A stretch of 64,000 nucleotides of DNA from VRUE01 sp963774405 (GCA_963774405.1 CAVZEV010000005.1:930001-994000); one strand, 5' to 3'; shown: positions 25,549-34,704, numbered from the stretch's first letter. Numbers and translations are program-made. The notes: generated by a model from the sequence alone, not told the origin.

Positions 25549-26820
25549 ATGGACCACACGACCCTCAGCCTGATCACGATCCCGCTCTTCACCGGGGCGA
25601 TCGGCTACGTCACCAACCTCAGCGGGGTCTGGATGCTCTTCTACCCGGTGCGCTTCGCCGGGGTCAAAGTGCCGGGCCTGGCGCCGCTCGCCAACGTGAT
25701 GCCGCGGCGCATCCAGCAGATCCCGGGGCTCGGCCAGGGCGGCCTCGGCTGGCAGGGGATCGTGCCCTCGCGGGCGGCGAAGATGGGCTCGATCGCGGTC
25801 GACAAGGGGATCGCGAAGCTCGGCAGCCCCGGCGACTTCTATCGTCAGCTCGACCCCGAGGCGATCGCCGCGCAGATCCTCGCGACGGCCCAGGGGGAGA
25901 TCCACGACGTGGTCGAGCGGATCATGGAGCGCGAGCGCCCCCAGCTCTGGCACGACCTGCCGCCGCGCGTGCGCGCCGCCGTCCACGCCCGCGTGGAGGA
26001 GCAGTTGCCGGAGATAGTGCGCACGATCACCGATGAAATCGGCGCTCACGCCGACGAGCTGATCGACGTCAAGCTGATGGTTATCCGCCGGCTCGAGGCC
26101 AACCCGGCGCTGGCCAACCGGATCTTCCTCGAGGTCGGCCGCAAGGAGCTGCGCTTCATCGTCAGGTTCGGCTTCTTCTTCGGCCTGCTGCTCGGCATCC
26201 CCACCGCCTTCCTCACCCAGGAGATCCTGACCCAGTGGTGGCTGCTGCCGATCGCCGGGGTGCTGATCGGCTACACGACCAACCTCTTGGGGATCCGGAT
26301 GATCTTCGAGCCGGTGCGGCCGCGGCGGGTCGGCCCCTTTGAGATTCAGGGCCTCTTCCTCAAGCGCCAGCCCGAGGTGGCCGGGGTCTACGCCGACATC
26401 ATCGCCGAGGACGTTGTGACGATGACCAACGTCGCCGAGGACCTGATGCACGGGCCAAACTCGGATCGCACCCGGCAGCTGATCGAGGACTCGCTGCGAC
26501 CCGCGGTCGATCGGGCGCTCGGCCGGGCACGACCGGCGGTGCGGGTCGCCGTCGGCAGCCGCGACTACGAGACGATCCGCACCTCGCTCGCCACCGAGGC
26601 CGCCGACTACGCGGTCACGCCGCTGGCCGACGAGGAGTTCAACGCCAGGCAGAGCAGTGGCGTGAGCGAGTTCGTCGCCACGCAGGTGCGGGCGATGGGG
26701 CCGGCGGACTTCTCGGAGATGCTGCGCACGGCGATGCGCGAGGACGAGTGGCTGCTCTATCTGCATGGGGCCGTGCTCGGATTCGGCGCCGGACTGCTAC
26801 ACCTGGCGATCTTCGGATGA
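25549..26820 (+). CDS. DUF445 membrane protein
   Basis: A 423-residue protein. It has paired glycine-rich helices: IPLFTGAIGYVTNLSGVWMLFYPV near the N-terminus and its internal repeat LLPIAGVLIGYTTNLLGIRMIFEPV near residue 235, a duplication typical of DUF445 (YheB type). Further hydrophobic segments lie at FGFFFGLLLGIPTAF and at the C-terminus. Function unknown. It overlaps the next gene by ATGA. Confidence 0.85.
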   Translation: MDHTTLSLITIPLFTGAIGYVTNLSGVWMLFYPVRFAGVKVPGLAPLANVMPRRIQQIPGLGQGGLGWQGIVPSRAAKMGSIAVDKGIAKLGSPGDFYRQLDPEAIAAQILATAQGEIHDVVERIMERERPQLWHDLPPRVRAAVHARVEEQLPEIVRTITDEIGAHADELIDVKLMVIRRLEANPALANRIFLEVGRKELRFIVRFGFFFGLLLGIPTAFLTQEILTQWWLLPIAGVLIGYTTNLLGIRMIFEPVRPRRVGPFEIQGLFLKRQPEVAGVYADIIAEDVVTMTNVAEDLMHGPNSDRTRQLIEDSLRPAVDRALGRARPAVRVAVGSRDYETIRTSLATEAADYAVTPLADEEFNARQSSGVSEFVATQVRAMGPADFSEMLRTAMREDEWLLYLHGAVLGFGAGLLHLAIFG

Positions 26821-27605
26821 GCTTCGACGACGACAGCGGAGAGACGCAGGGGCCGCGGCGAACGTCCGGCCCGACCGGGCAGCAGGCGCTGGAAGAGCTG
26901 CTGCAGGCGGCGCCCGGCCTGGCCAGGATCGCCGCCAACATGGCCAGGCAGGGCGCCTCGGAGATCGCCAACGCTTACGTCGAGGGCGCCTCGCGGGTGG
27001 TGCGTGCCGCTGCTCGGGGCGAGTCGACCGCGGACGCGGTCCAGGAGACCACCGCCGAGCTGCGCGCCTACCTGCGCGAGCTGATCGGCGTCGAGGAAGG
27101 GACGCGGCCCCGTCCCACCGGCGACTCCTCGGCGGAGGCCCTGCGCAGCCGCGGCGAGGAGCTGCTGCGCCGCTCGGCCGACGTCAGCGTCGACGTCGAT
27201 TCCCACCCCGCCTACATGCGGATCCTCGACGCCCTGGCGCCGGACGAGGCGCGCATCCTGCGCTTCCTGGCGCGGGAGGGGGAGCAGCCCTCGGTCGACG
27301 TGCGGGCGGGGCTGCCGTTCGCCTCCGAGCTGGTCGCCCAAGGCTGCACGATGATCGCCGAGGAGGCCGGCTGCCGGCACGCCGACCGGGTCTACGCCTA
27401 CCTCAACAACCTCAACCGGCTCGGACTCGTCTGGTTCTCACATGAGGCTCTGCGCGACGCCCGCCGCTACCAGGTGCTCGAGGCGCAAGCGGAGGTGACC
27501 GAGGCGCTGGAGAAGGGCGGGCGCACCGCCCGCACCGTGCGCCGCAGCATCGTCCTCACCCCCTTCGGCGAGGACTTCTGCGCGATCTGCCTGCCGGTGG
27601 AGTAG
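26817..27605 (+). CDS. Abi-alpha/DUF4393-like protein
   Basis: A 262-residue soluble protein. The central region SHPAYMRILDALAPDEARILRFLAREG and the later LNNLNRLGLVWFS match the pattern of DUF4393 (Abi-alpha), a family named from abortive-infection loci. The N-terminal 60 residues are helical and alanine-rich. It is ATGA-coupled to DUF445. Whether it acts in phage defence or in membrane upkeep with DUF445 cannot be decided from the sequence. Confidence 0.6.
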   Translation: MSFDDDSGETQGPRRTSGPTGQQALEELLQAAPGLARIAANMARQGASEIANAYVEGASRVVRAAARGESTADAVQETTAELRAYLRELIGVEEGTRPRPTGDSSAEALRSRGEELLRRSADVSVDVDSHPAYMRILDALAPDEARILRFLAREGEQPSVDVRAGLPFASELVAQGCTMIAEEAGCRHADRVYAYLNNLNRLGLVWFSHEALRDARRYQVLEAQAEVTEALEKGGRTARTVRRSIVLTPFGEDFCAICLPVE

Positions 27606-27711
27606 CCATTTCCGCGCGTTTGATCGTTCCGTGTGCCTTGTTGCGCTTTCGCGCGTGGATCTAAATTCGAGCAACACATTGTCTGCGCACGCATCGGCTA
27701 GCGTGGCTACC

Positions 27712-27933
27712 ATGGATCGCACGATGTGGACTGACGAGCGCCTCGACGAGCGGTTCAACGGGATCGATCGGAGGTTCGACAGCCTCGATCGATCCGTCGA
27801 ACGGATCGATCGAGACCTGCGTGACCTGCGGACGGAGGTCCGCGACCTCCGCCAGCTCATGTTCATGCTCTGGGGGCCGACCATGCTTGGCATCCTCGCC
27901 AGCATCGCCGCGGCGGTCGTTACGAACACCTGA
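27712..27933 (+). CDS. Small coiled-coil protein with C-terminal membrane helix
   Basis: A 73-residue protein. Residues about 8-48 are a regular heptad repeat (LDERFNGIDRRFDSLDRSVERIDRDLRDLR). It ends in one hydrophobic helix (LWGPTMLGILASIAAAVV). This layout resembles XhlA-type or other tail-anchored coiled coils. TAGCGT lies seven bases before the ATG. Function unknown. Confidence 0.65.
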   Translation: MDRTMWTDERLDERFNGIDRRFDSLDRSVERIDRDLRDLRTEVRDLRQLMFMLWGPTMLGILASIAAAVVTNT

Positions 27934-27974
27934 GCTCGCGACGTTGTGGGCCCGGGCCCCCCGCGTGGCCGGTC

Positions 27975-29192
27975 CTACAGCCCGTAGCTCCGCCCGATCA
28001 CGTCGAGCATCACCTCGTCGGTGCCGGCACCGATGCGGTTGAGGCGGACGTCGCGGAAGGCGCGCTCGATCTCGTACTCCTTCATGTAGCCGTAGCCGCC
28101 GAGGACCTGGACCGCGTCGTCGGCGACCTCGCAGGCGATGCGGGAGGCGTAGAGCTTGGCCATCGTGATCTCGCGCACCGGGTACTCGCCGTTGGCGAAG
28201 CGCCAGGCGGTGGCGTAGGTGAACTGCTTGGCGGCCTCGGTCTTGGTCGCCATCTCGGCGATCTTGTGGCGCAGGGCCTGGAATTTGCCGATCGGGCGGC
28301 CGAAGGCTTCGCGCTCCTTGGCGTACTCGATCGTCTTCTCGATCATCCGCTCCGCACCCGCGTGGCAGCCGGCGGCGGCGACCAGCCGCTCGCCCTGGAG
28401 CTCCCAGGCGATGTGGTAGAAGCCCTTGCCGACTTCGCCGAGCACGGCGTCGGCCGGCACGCGGACGTCTTCGAAGGAGAGCTCGCCGGTGTCTGAGGCG
28501 TGCATCCCCATCTTCTCCAGCTCGGCCGAGACGGTGAAGCCGGGCACGTGGTTGCCCTCCTCGTCGCGCAGCGGCAGCACGAAGAGCGTGATGCCCTCGT
28601 GGCGGGCGCTGGGGTCGGTCTTGGTGACGAGGACGATGAAGTCGGCGCGGGGCCCGTTGGTGATGAAGGTCTTGGAGCCGTTGATCACGTATTCGTCGCC
28701 GTCGAGGATCGCCGTGGTGCGGATGCCGGCGACGTCGGAGCCGGCGCCCGGCTCGGTGATCGCGATGCAGCCGATCTTCTCGCCCTTGAGGCCGGGTTCG
28801 AGGTACCTGCGCTTCTGCTCCTCGGTGCCGAGCAGGTGGATCGGCGGCAGGACCATGTCGCTCTGCACCGCGAAGCCCATGTTGGTGCCGCCGGAGCCGG
28901 AGTAGCTCATGCACTCGGCGCGGACCAGCGAGTAGAAGTAGTCGCCACCCTGTCCGCCGTACTCCTCGGGGAAGCAGAGGCCGAGGAAACCGAGCTCACC
29001 GGCGCGCTTCATCGCGGCCGAGTCCCAGTAGGTGTCCTCCCACTCGTTGCGGTGCGGCCACAGCTCCTTCTGCACCCACGACTGCATCGACTCGCGCAGG
29101 TCTTCGTGCTCCTGGCTGAAGATGAAGTGCTTGCGCCCGGCCTCGTGGTCGGGCTTGATGACTTTGGAGCCGTTGGTCGTCGCGGTCGCCAC
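27975..29192 (-). CDS. Acyl-CoA dehydrogenase, second paralogue
   Basis: A 405-residue enzyme closely related to the one at 24.3 kb. It has ITEPGAGSDVAGI, INGSKTFITNG, MGMHASDTGELSFEDVRVP, EREAFGRPIGKFQALRHKIAEMATK and GGYGYMKEYEIERAFRDVRLNRIGAGTDEVML. It again lacks YEGT and has the ERL glutamate (QGERLVAAAG). The GTG at 29192 has GAGGAGAG before it. Divergent from the catabolic operon at 29335, so it probably belongs to the same pathway. Confidence 0.9.
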   Translation of the reverse strand: MATATTNGSKVIKPDHEAGRKHFIFSQEHEDLRESMQSWVQKELWPHRNEWEDTYWDSAAMKRAGELGFLGLCFPEEYGGQGGDYFYSLVRAECMSYSGSGGTNMGFAVQSDMVLPPIHLLGTEEQKRRYLEPGLKGEKIGCIAITEPGAGSDVAGIRTTAILDGDEYVINGSKTFITNGPRADFIVLVTKTDPSARHEGITLFVLPLRDEEGNHVPGFTVSAELEKMGMHASDTGELSFEDVRVPADAVLGEVGKGFYHIAWELQGERLVAAAGCHAGAERMIEKTIEYAKEREAFGRPIGKFQALRHKIAEMATKTEAAKQFTYATAWRFANGEYPVREITMAKLYASRIACEVADDAVQVLGGYGYMKEYEIERAFRDVRLNRIGAGTDEVMLDVIGRSYGL

Positions 29193-29334
29193 TGTCTCTC
29201 TCCTCGTTCGCGGGTTCGTGATGGGCGGCGCGGCCGCCGGAAATCCGCTGTGGACAGTAGCACTTCCTACTTTCAGCACAGTTCGGCTATGGTCCCGGCT
29301 CGATGAGCGTCGAGAGAGCGGAGCGCACGAGCTG

Positions 29335-30120
29335 ATGGCCGAATACGAGCTGGTCGCCTACGAGGTCGCCGAGGGCGTTGCCACGGTGACGCTGAACAAC
29401 CCGGAGAAGCGCAACATGCTCTCCGGCCAGATGCTGAGCGAGCTGGTCGACGCGATGAAGACAGCGCGCGACTCCGAGGACGTGCGGGCGGTGGTGCTGA
29501 CCGGGGCAGGGGACAAGGTCTTCTGCGCCGGTGCCGACCTCGGTGGCTTCGCCGCCGACGTTCCGCTGGTCGCCAAACACTTCGCCTCCGACCTCTTCCT
29601 CGAGTTCTTCCGGCTGATGCCACGCCTCGGCAAGCCCAGCCTCTGCGCCGCCAACGGCCACGTGCTGGCGGGCGGGATGGGGCTCGCCCTCTCCTGCGAC
29701 CTCTTGATCGCCAAAGAGGGCGCCACCTTCGGCACGCCGGAGATCAACGTCGGCGCCTTCCCCTACATGATCATGGCGATCATCTACCGCAACGTCCCGC
29801 GCAAGAAGGTCAACGAGATGATGTTGCTGGGCGAGCGGCTGAGTGCCGAGCAGGCGGTCGAGTACGGACTCGCCAACAAGGTCGTCCCGGCCGGGGAGTT
29901 CGACGCCGCGGTCGCCGACTGGGCGGCGAAGCTCGCTTCGAAGAGCCCGGTGCTGATGCGTCTCGGCCACGACGCGATGTACCGCCAGCAGGATATGGCG
30001 GTCGACGACGCGCTCGACTACTTGCGCTCGCAGCTCTCGCTCACCTTCACCACCGAGGACATCGTCGAGGGCGTCACCGCCTTCTTCGAGAAACGCGACC
30101 CGCAGTGGAAAGGCAGATAG
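29335..30120 (+). CDS. Enoyl-CoA hydratase/isomerase family protein
   Basis: A 261-residue crotonase. Oxyanion-hole segments are KVFCAGADLGG and ANGHVLAGGMGLALSCDLLIA, and the second motif is GTPEINVGAFPYMIMAIIYRNV. It opens an operon with acyl-CoA carboxylase beta, BKACE and CaiB. The stop overlaps the next start by one base (TAGTG). Hydratase, isomerase or hydrolase activity cannot be separated by sequence alone. Confidence 0.88.
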   Translation: MAEYELVAYEVAEGVATVTLNNPEKRNMLSGQMLSELVDAMKTARDSEDVRAVVLTGAGDKVFCAGADLGGFAADVPLVAKHFASDLFLEFFRLMPRLGKPSLCAANGHVLAGGMGLALSCDLLIAKEGATFGTPEINVGAFPYMIMAIIYRNVPRKKVNEMMLLGERLSAEQAVEYGLANKVVPAGEFDAAVADWAAKLASKSPVLMRLGHDAMYRQQDMAVDDALDYLRSQLSLTFTTEDIVEGVTAFFEKRDPQWKGR

Positions 30121-31712
30121 TGGCCGAGCAGGTAGAGCAGAAACACCTCTTGCCGGGCACGGCGCCGCTCAGCGACCTCACCGAGCAGCTGCACGAGCGC
30201 CGGGACAAGGCCCGGCTCGGCGGCGGCGAGGAGAAGATCGCCAAGCAGCACGAGCGCGGCAAGCTGACCGCCCGCGAGCGGATCGCCCTGCTGGTCGACG
30301 AGGGCAGCTTCGTCGAGATGGGCATCCACGGCCGCCCCCACTTCGCCCAGCGGGCGATGGACGGCAAGGAGGCGCCGGCCGACGGCGTGATCACCGGCTG
30401 GGGCGACGTCGACGGCCGCCCCTGCTGCATCGCCGCCTACGACTTCACCGTGATGGCCGGCTCGATGGGGATGACCGGCGAGCTCAAGGTCACCCGCCTG
30501 CGCGAGATGGCGCTCTCCAAGCGGATGCCGTTCATCTGGCTGCTCGACTCGGCCGGCGCTCGCATCCAGGAGGCGGCGGGCTCGCTCTTCGCCGGCTCCG
30601 GCCACCTCTTCCGCGAGGAGGTCGAGATGTCGGGCGTGATCCCGATGGTGGCGGCGATGATGGGCCCCTGTGCCGCCGGCACCGCCTACATCCCGGCGCT
30701 CGCCGACTTCGTGCCGATGGTCTCCGGCCAGGGCGCGATGGCGCTCGCCGGCCCGCACCTGACCAAGGCCGTCACCGGCGAGGACATCACGATGGAGGAG
30801 CTCGGCGGGGCCAAGGTGCACTGCCGCAAATCGGGCGTCGGCGACCTCGAGGTGACGGACGACGAGGAGTGCATCGCGGCGATCAAGACCTACCTCTCCT
30901 TCTTCCCGTCCAACTGGGAAGAGAAGCCGCCGATCCGCGCGGTCTCCGACCCGATCGATCGCAAGTCGGAGAAGCTGATGGAGATCGTCCCCGACTCCTC
31001 GCGCCGGCCCTACGACATGTACGACGTGATCGCCGAGATCGTCGACGACGGCGAGTGGTTCGACCTCAAGCCGAAGTTCGCCAAGACGCTGATCACCTGC
31101 TTCGCCCGCTTCGGCGGCCAGCCGGTCGGGATCGTTGCCAACCAGCCCAAGCAGCTGGCCGGGATCCTCGACAACGACTCGGCCGACAAGGCCGCCCGCT
31201 TCATCAATCTCTGCGACGCCTTCAACATCCCGCTCGTCTTCCTTCAGGACGTGCCCGGGTTCATGGTTGGGGCCAAGGTCGAGCACGCCGGAATCATTCG
31301 CCACGGGGCGAAGATGCTCTACGCGGTCAGCCGCGCCACCGTGCCCAAGGTGACCGTGATCGTGCGCAAGGCCTACGGCGCCGGCTACTACGTGATGTGC
31401 GGCAAGGCCTATGAGCCCGATCTGATCGTCGCCTGGCCCGGTGCCGAGATCTCGGTGATGGGCGCCGAGGGGGCGGTCAACATCATCGGCCGCTCGATGA
31501 TCGAGGCCGCCGACGATCCCGAGGCGACCAAAGAGGCGATGCTGAACGCGGTCCGCGAGCAGATCGACCCCTATATCGCCGCCGGCAACGCCGTGATCGA
31601 CGACGTGATCGACCCGCGCGAGACCCGCCCAACGATCGCCAACGCCCTGAAGATGGCCCGCAACAAGCACGTCCGGAAGCCCCGCAAGCGCCACGGGGTG
31701 ATGCCGGTATGA
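30120..31712 (+). CDS. Acyl-CoA carboxylase, carboxyltransferase (beta) subunit
   Basis: A 530-residue carboxyltransferase of the propionyl/methylcrotonyl-CoA carboxylase beta type. It carries GGGEEKIAKQHERGKLTARERI, the N-half acyl-CoA site LLDSAGARIQEAAGS, and the C-half biotin-side motifs VGIVANQPKQLAG, FLQDVPGFMVG and YGAGYYVMCGKAYEPDL. It transfers carboxylate from carboxybiotin to an acyl-CoA. No biotin-carboxylase subunit lies nearby, so it must use one encoded elsewhere. The start chosen is GTG at 30120, overlapping the hydratase stop. A REP-like palindrome follows the stop by one base. Confidence 0.92.
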   Translation: MAEQVEQKHLLPGTAPLSDLTEQLHERRDKARLGGGEEKIAKQHERGKLTARERIALLVDEGSFVEMGIHGRPHFAQRAMDGKEAPADGVITGWGDVDGRPCCIAAYDFTVMAGSMGMTGELKVTRLREMALSKRMPFIWLLDSAGARIQEAAGSLFAGSGHLFREEVEMSGVIPMVAAMMGPCAAGTAYIPALADFVPMVSGQGAMALAGPHLTKAVTGEDITMEELGGAKVHCRKSGVGDLEVTDDEECIAAIKTYLSFFPSNWEEKPPIRAVSDPIDRKSEKLMEIVPDSSRRPYDMYDVIAEIVDDGEWFDLKPKFAKTLITCFARFGGQPVGIVANQPKQLAGILDNDSADKAARFINLCDAFNIPLVFLQDVPGFMVGAKVEHAGIIRHGAKMLYAVSRATVPKVTVIVRKAYGAGYYVMCGKAYEPDLIVAWPGAEISVMGAEGAVNIIGRSMIEAADDPEATKEAMLNAVREQIDPYIAAGNAVIDDVIDPRETRPTIANALKMARNKHVRKPRKRHGVMPV

Positions 31713-31713
31713 G

Positions 31714-31762
31714 CTTCCAGTGCGCCTTTTCCCCGATATACCGAGATAAAGCGCACCGGAAG
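31714..31762. repeat. REP-like palindrome, copy 2 (inside the operon)
   Basis: A 49-bp palindrome starting CTTCCAGTGCGCC and ending GCGCACCGGAAG, with a GATATA centre. It is copy 1 (10887) in inverted orientation; hand alignment over 49 positions shows six differences. It sits between carboxylase and BKACE, only eight bases before the BKACE start, so it should act as a transcript-stabilising or attenuating hairpin rather than a full terminator. Confidence 0.7.
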
Positions 31763-31770
31763 GGGGAGCG

Positions 31771-32667
31771 ATGAGTCGTTTCGAGGATCCGGTGGTGATC
31801 AGCTGCTCGATCAGCGGCGTGATCGCCAACCGCGACCAGTGCCCGGCGATCCCCTATACGCCGGACGAGTACGCGGCGGAGGCGCGGCGGGCGGTCGACG
31901 AGGGCGCCTCGCAGCTCCACATCCACGCCCGCAAGCCCGACGGCACCCCTTCATACGAGGTCGAGGACTTCCGTGCGATCACCGAGGCGATCCTGGCCGA
32001 GGTCGGCGACGTGATCGTCAACTACTCGACCGGCGCGATCGGCATCCCGATCGAGAAGCGGCTCGAATACCTGCGCGAGCTGAAGCCCGACGTCGCCGCG
32101 CTCAACATGAGCTCGATGAACTACGCCAAGTACTCCTCGCGCCGCAAGGACTTCGTCTTCAAGGCGGTCTTCGAGAACAGCTTCGACACGATCATCGAGT
32201 TCCTCACCGCGATGAAGGAGCTGGGAATCAAGCCCGAGCATGAGTGCTTCGACGCCGGCCACGTCGCCAACCTCGACCCGCTGATCGACATGGGCCTGCT
32301 CGACCGCACGCCGCTGCAGATCTCGCTGGTGATGGGTGTCAACGGCGGCATCCGGCCGACGCCCCGCAACGTCACCTTCATGTCCGACCAGGTCCCCGGC
32401 GGGGCCGAGGGCGAGAACCAGTGGCAGGTGATCGGCATCTCCCGCGACCAGTGGAAACTGCTCGGTGCGGCGCTGGTCCTCGGCGGCAACATCCGCGCCG
32501 GGGTCGAGGACAACCTCTACCTGCCGAACGGGGAGATGTGCCGCTCCAACGGCGACCTGATCGCCAAGGCGCGGCAGATGGCCGAGGACGTCGGCCGCCG
32601 CGCCGCCACGGTGGCCGAGGCGCGCGAGCTGCTGGGAGTGCCGAAGCGTGACCGCGCTGCCGCTTAG
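31771..32667 (+). CDS. BKACE family (DUF849) 3-keto-acid cleavage enzyme
   Basis: A 298-residue TIM-barrel protein. The zinc-ligand segment LHIHARKPDGTPSY is near residue 50, followed by INYSTGAIG-like VNYSTGAIG, AALNMSSMNYA and ECFDAGHVANL. The family, founded by 3-keto-5-aminohexanoate cleavage enzyme of lysine fermentation, condenses a beta-keto acid with acetyl-CoA to give acetoacetate and a new acyl-CoA. The substrate of this member is unknown; context suggests an acyl-CoA route. It overlaps CaiB by 20 bases. Confidence 0.88.
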   Translation: MSRFEDPVVISCSISGVIANRDQCPAIPYTPDEYAAEARRAVDEGASQLHIHARKPDGTPSYEVEDFRAITEAILAEVGDVIVNYSTGAIGIPIEKRLEYLRELKPDVAALNMSSMNYAKYSSRRKDFVFKAVFENSFDTIIEFLTAMKELGIKPEHECFDAGHVANLDPLIDMGLLDRTPLQISLVMGVNGGIRPTPRNVTFMSDQVPGGAEGENQWQVIGISRDQWKLLGAALVLGGNIRAGVEDNLYLPNGEMCRSNGDLIAKARQMAEDVGRRAATVAEARELLGVPKRDRAAA

Positions 32668-33880
32668 CGACGTCAGGGTCATCGACCTGACCCGGTTGCT
32701 GCCGGGGGGCTTCTGCTCGCTGCTGCTGGCCGACCTCGGCGCCGAGGTGCTGAAGGTCGAGGACACCGGCATGGGCGACTACATCCGCTGGGCGCCGCCC
32801 TACTACGGCACGGAGGAGCAGCAGCAGCTGGGCACGCGCTCGGCGCTCTACCTCTCGCTCAACCGCGGCAAGCGCTCGATCCGGCTCGACCTTAAGAGCG
32901 AAAGCGGGCGGAAGGCGCTGTTGCGCCTGGTCGAGCAGCACGACGTCGTCCTCGACGGCTTCCGGCCCGGGGTGCTCGACCGGCTCGGGGTCGGCTACGA
33001 GCGCATGCGCGAGGCCAACCCCGGCGTCGTCTTCTGCGCGATCACCGGCTACGGCCAGGACGGCCCCTACAGCCAGCGCGCCGGCCATGACATGAACTAC
33101 CTCGGCCTCGTCGGCCTGCTCGGCCTGACCGGCGCCAAGGACGGGCCGCCGGTCCAATCCGGCGGCCAGATCGCCGACCTCGGCGGCGGTGCCCTGATGG
33201 CCGCCTTCGGCGTGATGGCCGCCCTGCACGAGCGCAACCGCTCCGGCGAGGGTCAGATGGTCGACGTCTCGATGGCCGACGGCGCCCTCTCCTGGCTGGC
33301 GATGGTCGCCGGCCGCTACTTCTGCGACGGAGAGGTGCCGAGGCGCGGCGAGCAGCAGCTCGCCGGCGGGCTGCTCTGCTACCTGCCCTATGAGGCGAGT
33401 GACGGCTGGGTCAGCTGCGGCGCGCTGGAGCCGAAGTTCTGGGCCGCCTTTTGCAACGGGGTCGAACGTCCCGACCTGATCGAGGTGCAGTTCGAGGCGC
33501 CCGGCTCCGAGGCATGGAAGAAGGTGGCCGAGGTCTTCCGCTCGCGCAGCCGCGAAGAGTGGAAGGCCTTCAACGACGAGCACGACTGCTGCATCGAGCC
33601 GGTGCTGGACATGGACGAGGCGCTCGACTCGGAGCTGGTCCGCGCCCGCCGCATGGTGGTCGAGATGGAGCAGCCCGCGCTCGGCACGGTGCGCCAGCTG
33701 GGCCATCCGGTGAAGCTGAGCCGCACCCCCGCCGACCCGACTCGTCCTGCACCCGCCTTCGGCGAGCACACCGAGGACGTCCTGCGCGAGGCCGGCTACA
33801 GCGACGAGGAGATCGCCGCGATGCTCGAGTCCGGCGCCGCCGCCGGCCCCACCAGCGGCCACGTGGAGTTCCGCGCATGA
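32648..33880 (+). CDS. CaiB/BaiF family type III CoA transferase
   Basis: A 410-residue protein. It opens with the family pattern VRVIDLTRLLPGGFCSLLLADLGAEVLKVED and then SLNRGKRSIRLDLKSESG, GFRPGVLDRLGVGYE and ITGYGQDGPYSQRAGHDMNYL, the last containing the catalytic-aspartate region. It transfers CoA between carboxylic acids. The GTG start lies within the last codons of BKACE. Its stop overlaps the MerR start (ATGA, 33877-33880). Confidence 0.92.
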   Translation: MTALPLSDVRVIDLTRLLPGGFCSLLLADLGAEVLKVEDTGMGDYIRWAPPYYGTEEQQQLGTRSALYLSLNRGKRSIRLDLKSESGRKALLRLVEQHDVVLDGFRPGVLDRLGVGYERMREANPGVVFCAITGYGQDGPYSQRAGHDMNYLGLVGLLGLTGAKDGPPVQSGGQIADLGGGALMAAFGVMAALHERNRSGEGQMVDVSMADGALSWLAMVAGRYFCDGEVPRRGEQQLAGGLLCYLPYEASDGWVSCGALEPKFWAAFCNGVERPDLIEVQFEAPGSEAWKKVAEVFRSRSREEWKAFNDEHDCCIEPVLDMDEALDSELVRARRMVVEMEQPALGTVRQLGHPVKLSRTPADPTRPAPAFGEHTEDVLREAGYSDEEIAAMLESGAAAGPTSGHVEFRA

Positions 33881-34623
33881 CCGCCGACGGGCCTAAAGCG
33901 GGACATATCGACACTGTTTCGGCCCGTCGGCCCCGGGGTGAGCTGCTGCGGGTGGGGGAGTTGGCGGAGGCGTCGGGGGTGCCGGTGCCGACTATTAAGC
34001 ACTACCTGCGTGAGGGGCTGTTGCCGGAGCCGGTGAAGACGAGCCGCAACATGGCCTACTACCCGCCCGAGTTCGTCGATCGGATCAAGCTGATCAAGCA
34101 GCTGCAGGAGGAGCGCTTCATGCCTTTGCGGGCGATCAAATCGGTGCTCGACGAGGCCCCCGAGCGGGCCCGCGCCCTGGTCGACCTGGAGGACCGCATC
34201 CTCGATCGCGCCCTGGCCGGCGAGCGCACCCGCACCAGCGCCGCCGAGGTGCGCGAGCGCTACGGCGTCCCCAAGGAGGTCCTCGACCGCCTCGAGGAGA
34301 TCGAGGTGCTCAGCCCCAACAGCCGCGGCTACTCGCCCTCCGACATCAAGATCATCGAGGCGATTGGCCGCTTCCGCGCCGGCGGCTACGACGAGCAGAT
34401 CGGCTTCACCGTCTACGACACCCTGCGCTACAAGAAAGCAATCGAAGCGCTGGTCCGCGAGGAGGTCGGCATGGTGATGGAGCGCCTCGCCGGCGAGGTC
34501 TCCCCCGAGCGTGTGGTCGAGATGCTGGAAAGCGGTGCCCAACCGCTCCAGGACCTGATCGCCGCCCTCCACACCAAGCTGATGGTGGCCGAGTTGGAGC
34601 GGCACCGGGCGAGTCGGGGTTAG
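33877..34623 (+). CDS. MerR-family transcriptional regulator
   Basis: A 248-residue regulator. The DNA-binding part is LLRVGELAEASGVPVPTIKHYLREGLLPEPVKTSRNMAYYPPEFVDRI (residues about 22-70), with a dimerisation helix after it. The C-terminal half is a longer sensor domain than in metal-type MerR proteins and has no clustered cysteines, so a small organic or CoA ligand is likely. It is last in the catabolic operon and is probably its local activator. Confidence 0.88.
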   Translation: MTADGPKAGHIDTVSARRPRGELLRVGELAEASGVPVPTIKHYLREGLLPEPVKTSRNMAYYPPEFVDRIKLIKQLQEERFMPLRAIKSVLDEAPERARALVDLEDRILDRALAGERTRTSAAEVRERYGVPKEVLDRLEEIEVLSPNSRGYSPSDIKIIEAIGRFRAGGYDEQIGFTVYDTLRYKKAIEALVREEVGMVMERLAGEVSPERVVEMLESGAQPLQDLIAALHTKLMVAELERHRASRG

Positions 34624-34704
34624 CGGTATCGGTGATCCCCTTCTCCCGTGTAAAATGCAAATGCAATAGGTGGAGGGTCTGTGACTGTTCATTGACCTCC
34701 TTTG

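Noticed and set aside
29254..29273. AGTAG/CTACT inverted repeat between the acyl-CoA dehydrogenase and enoyl-CoA hydratase
   Set aside because: Five-base arms are too short to claim an operator, though the position would suit one.
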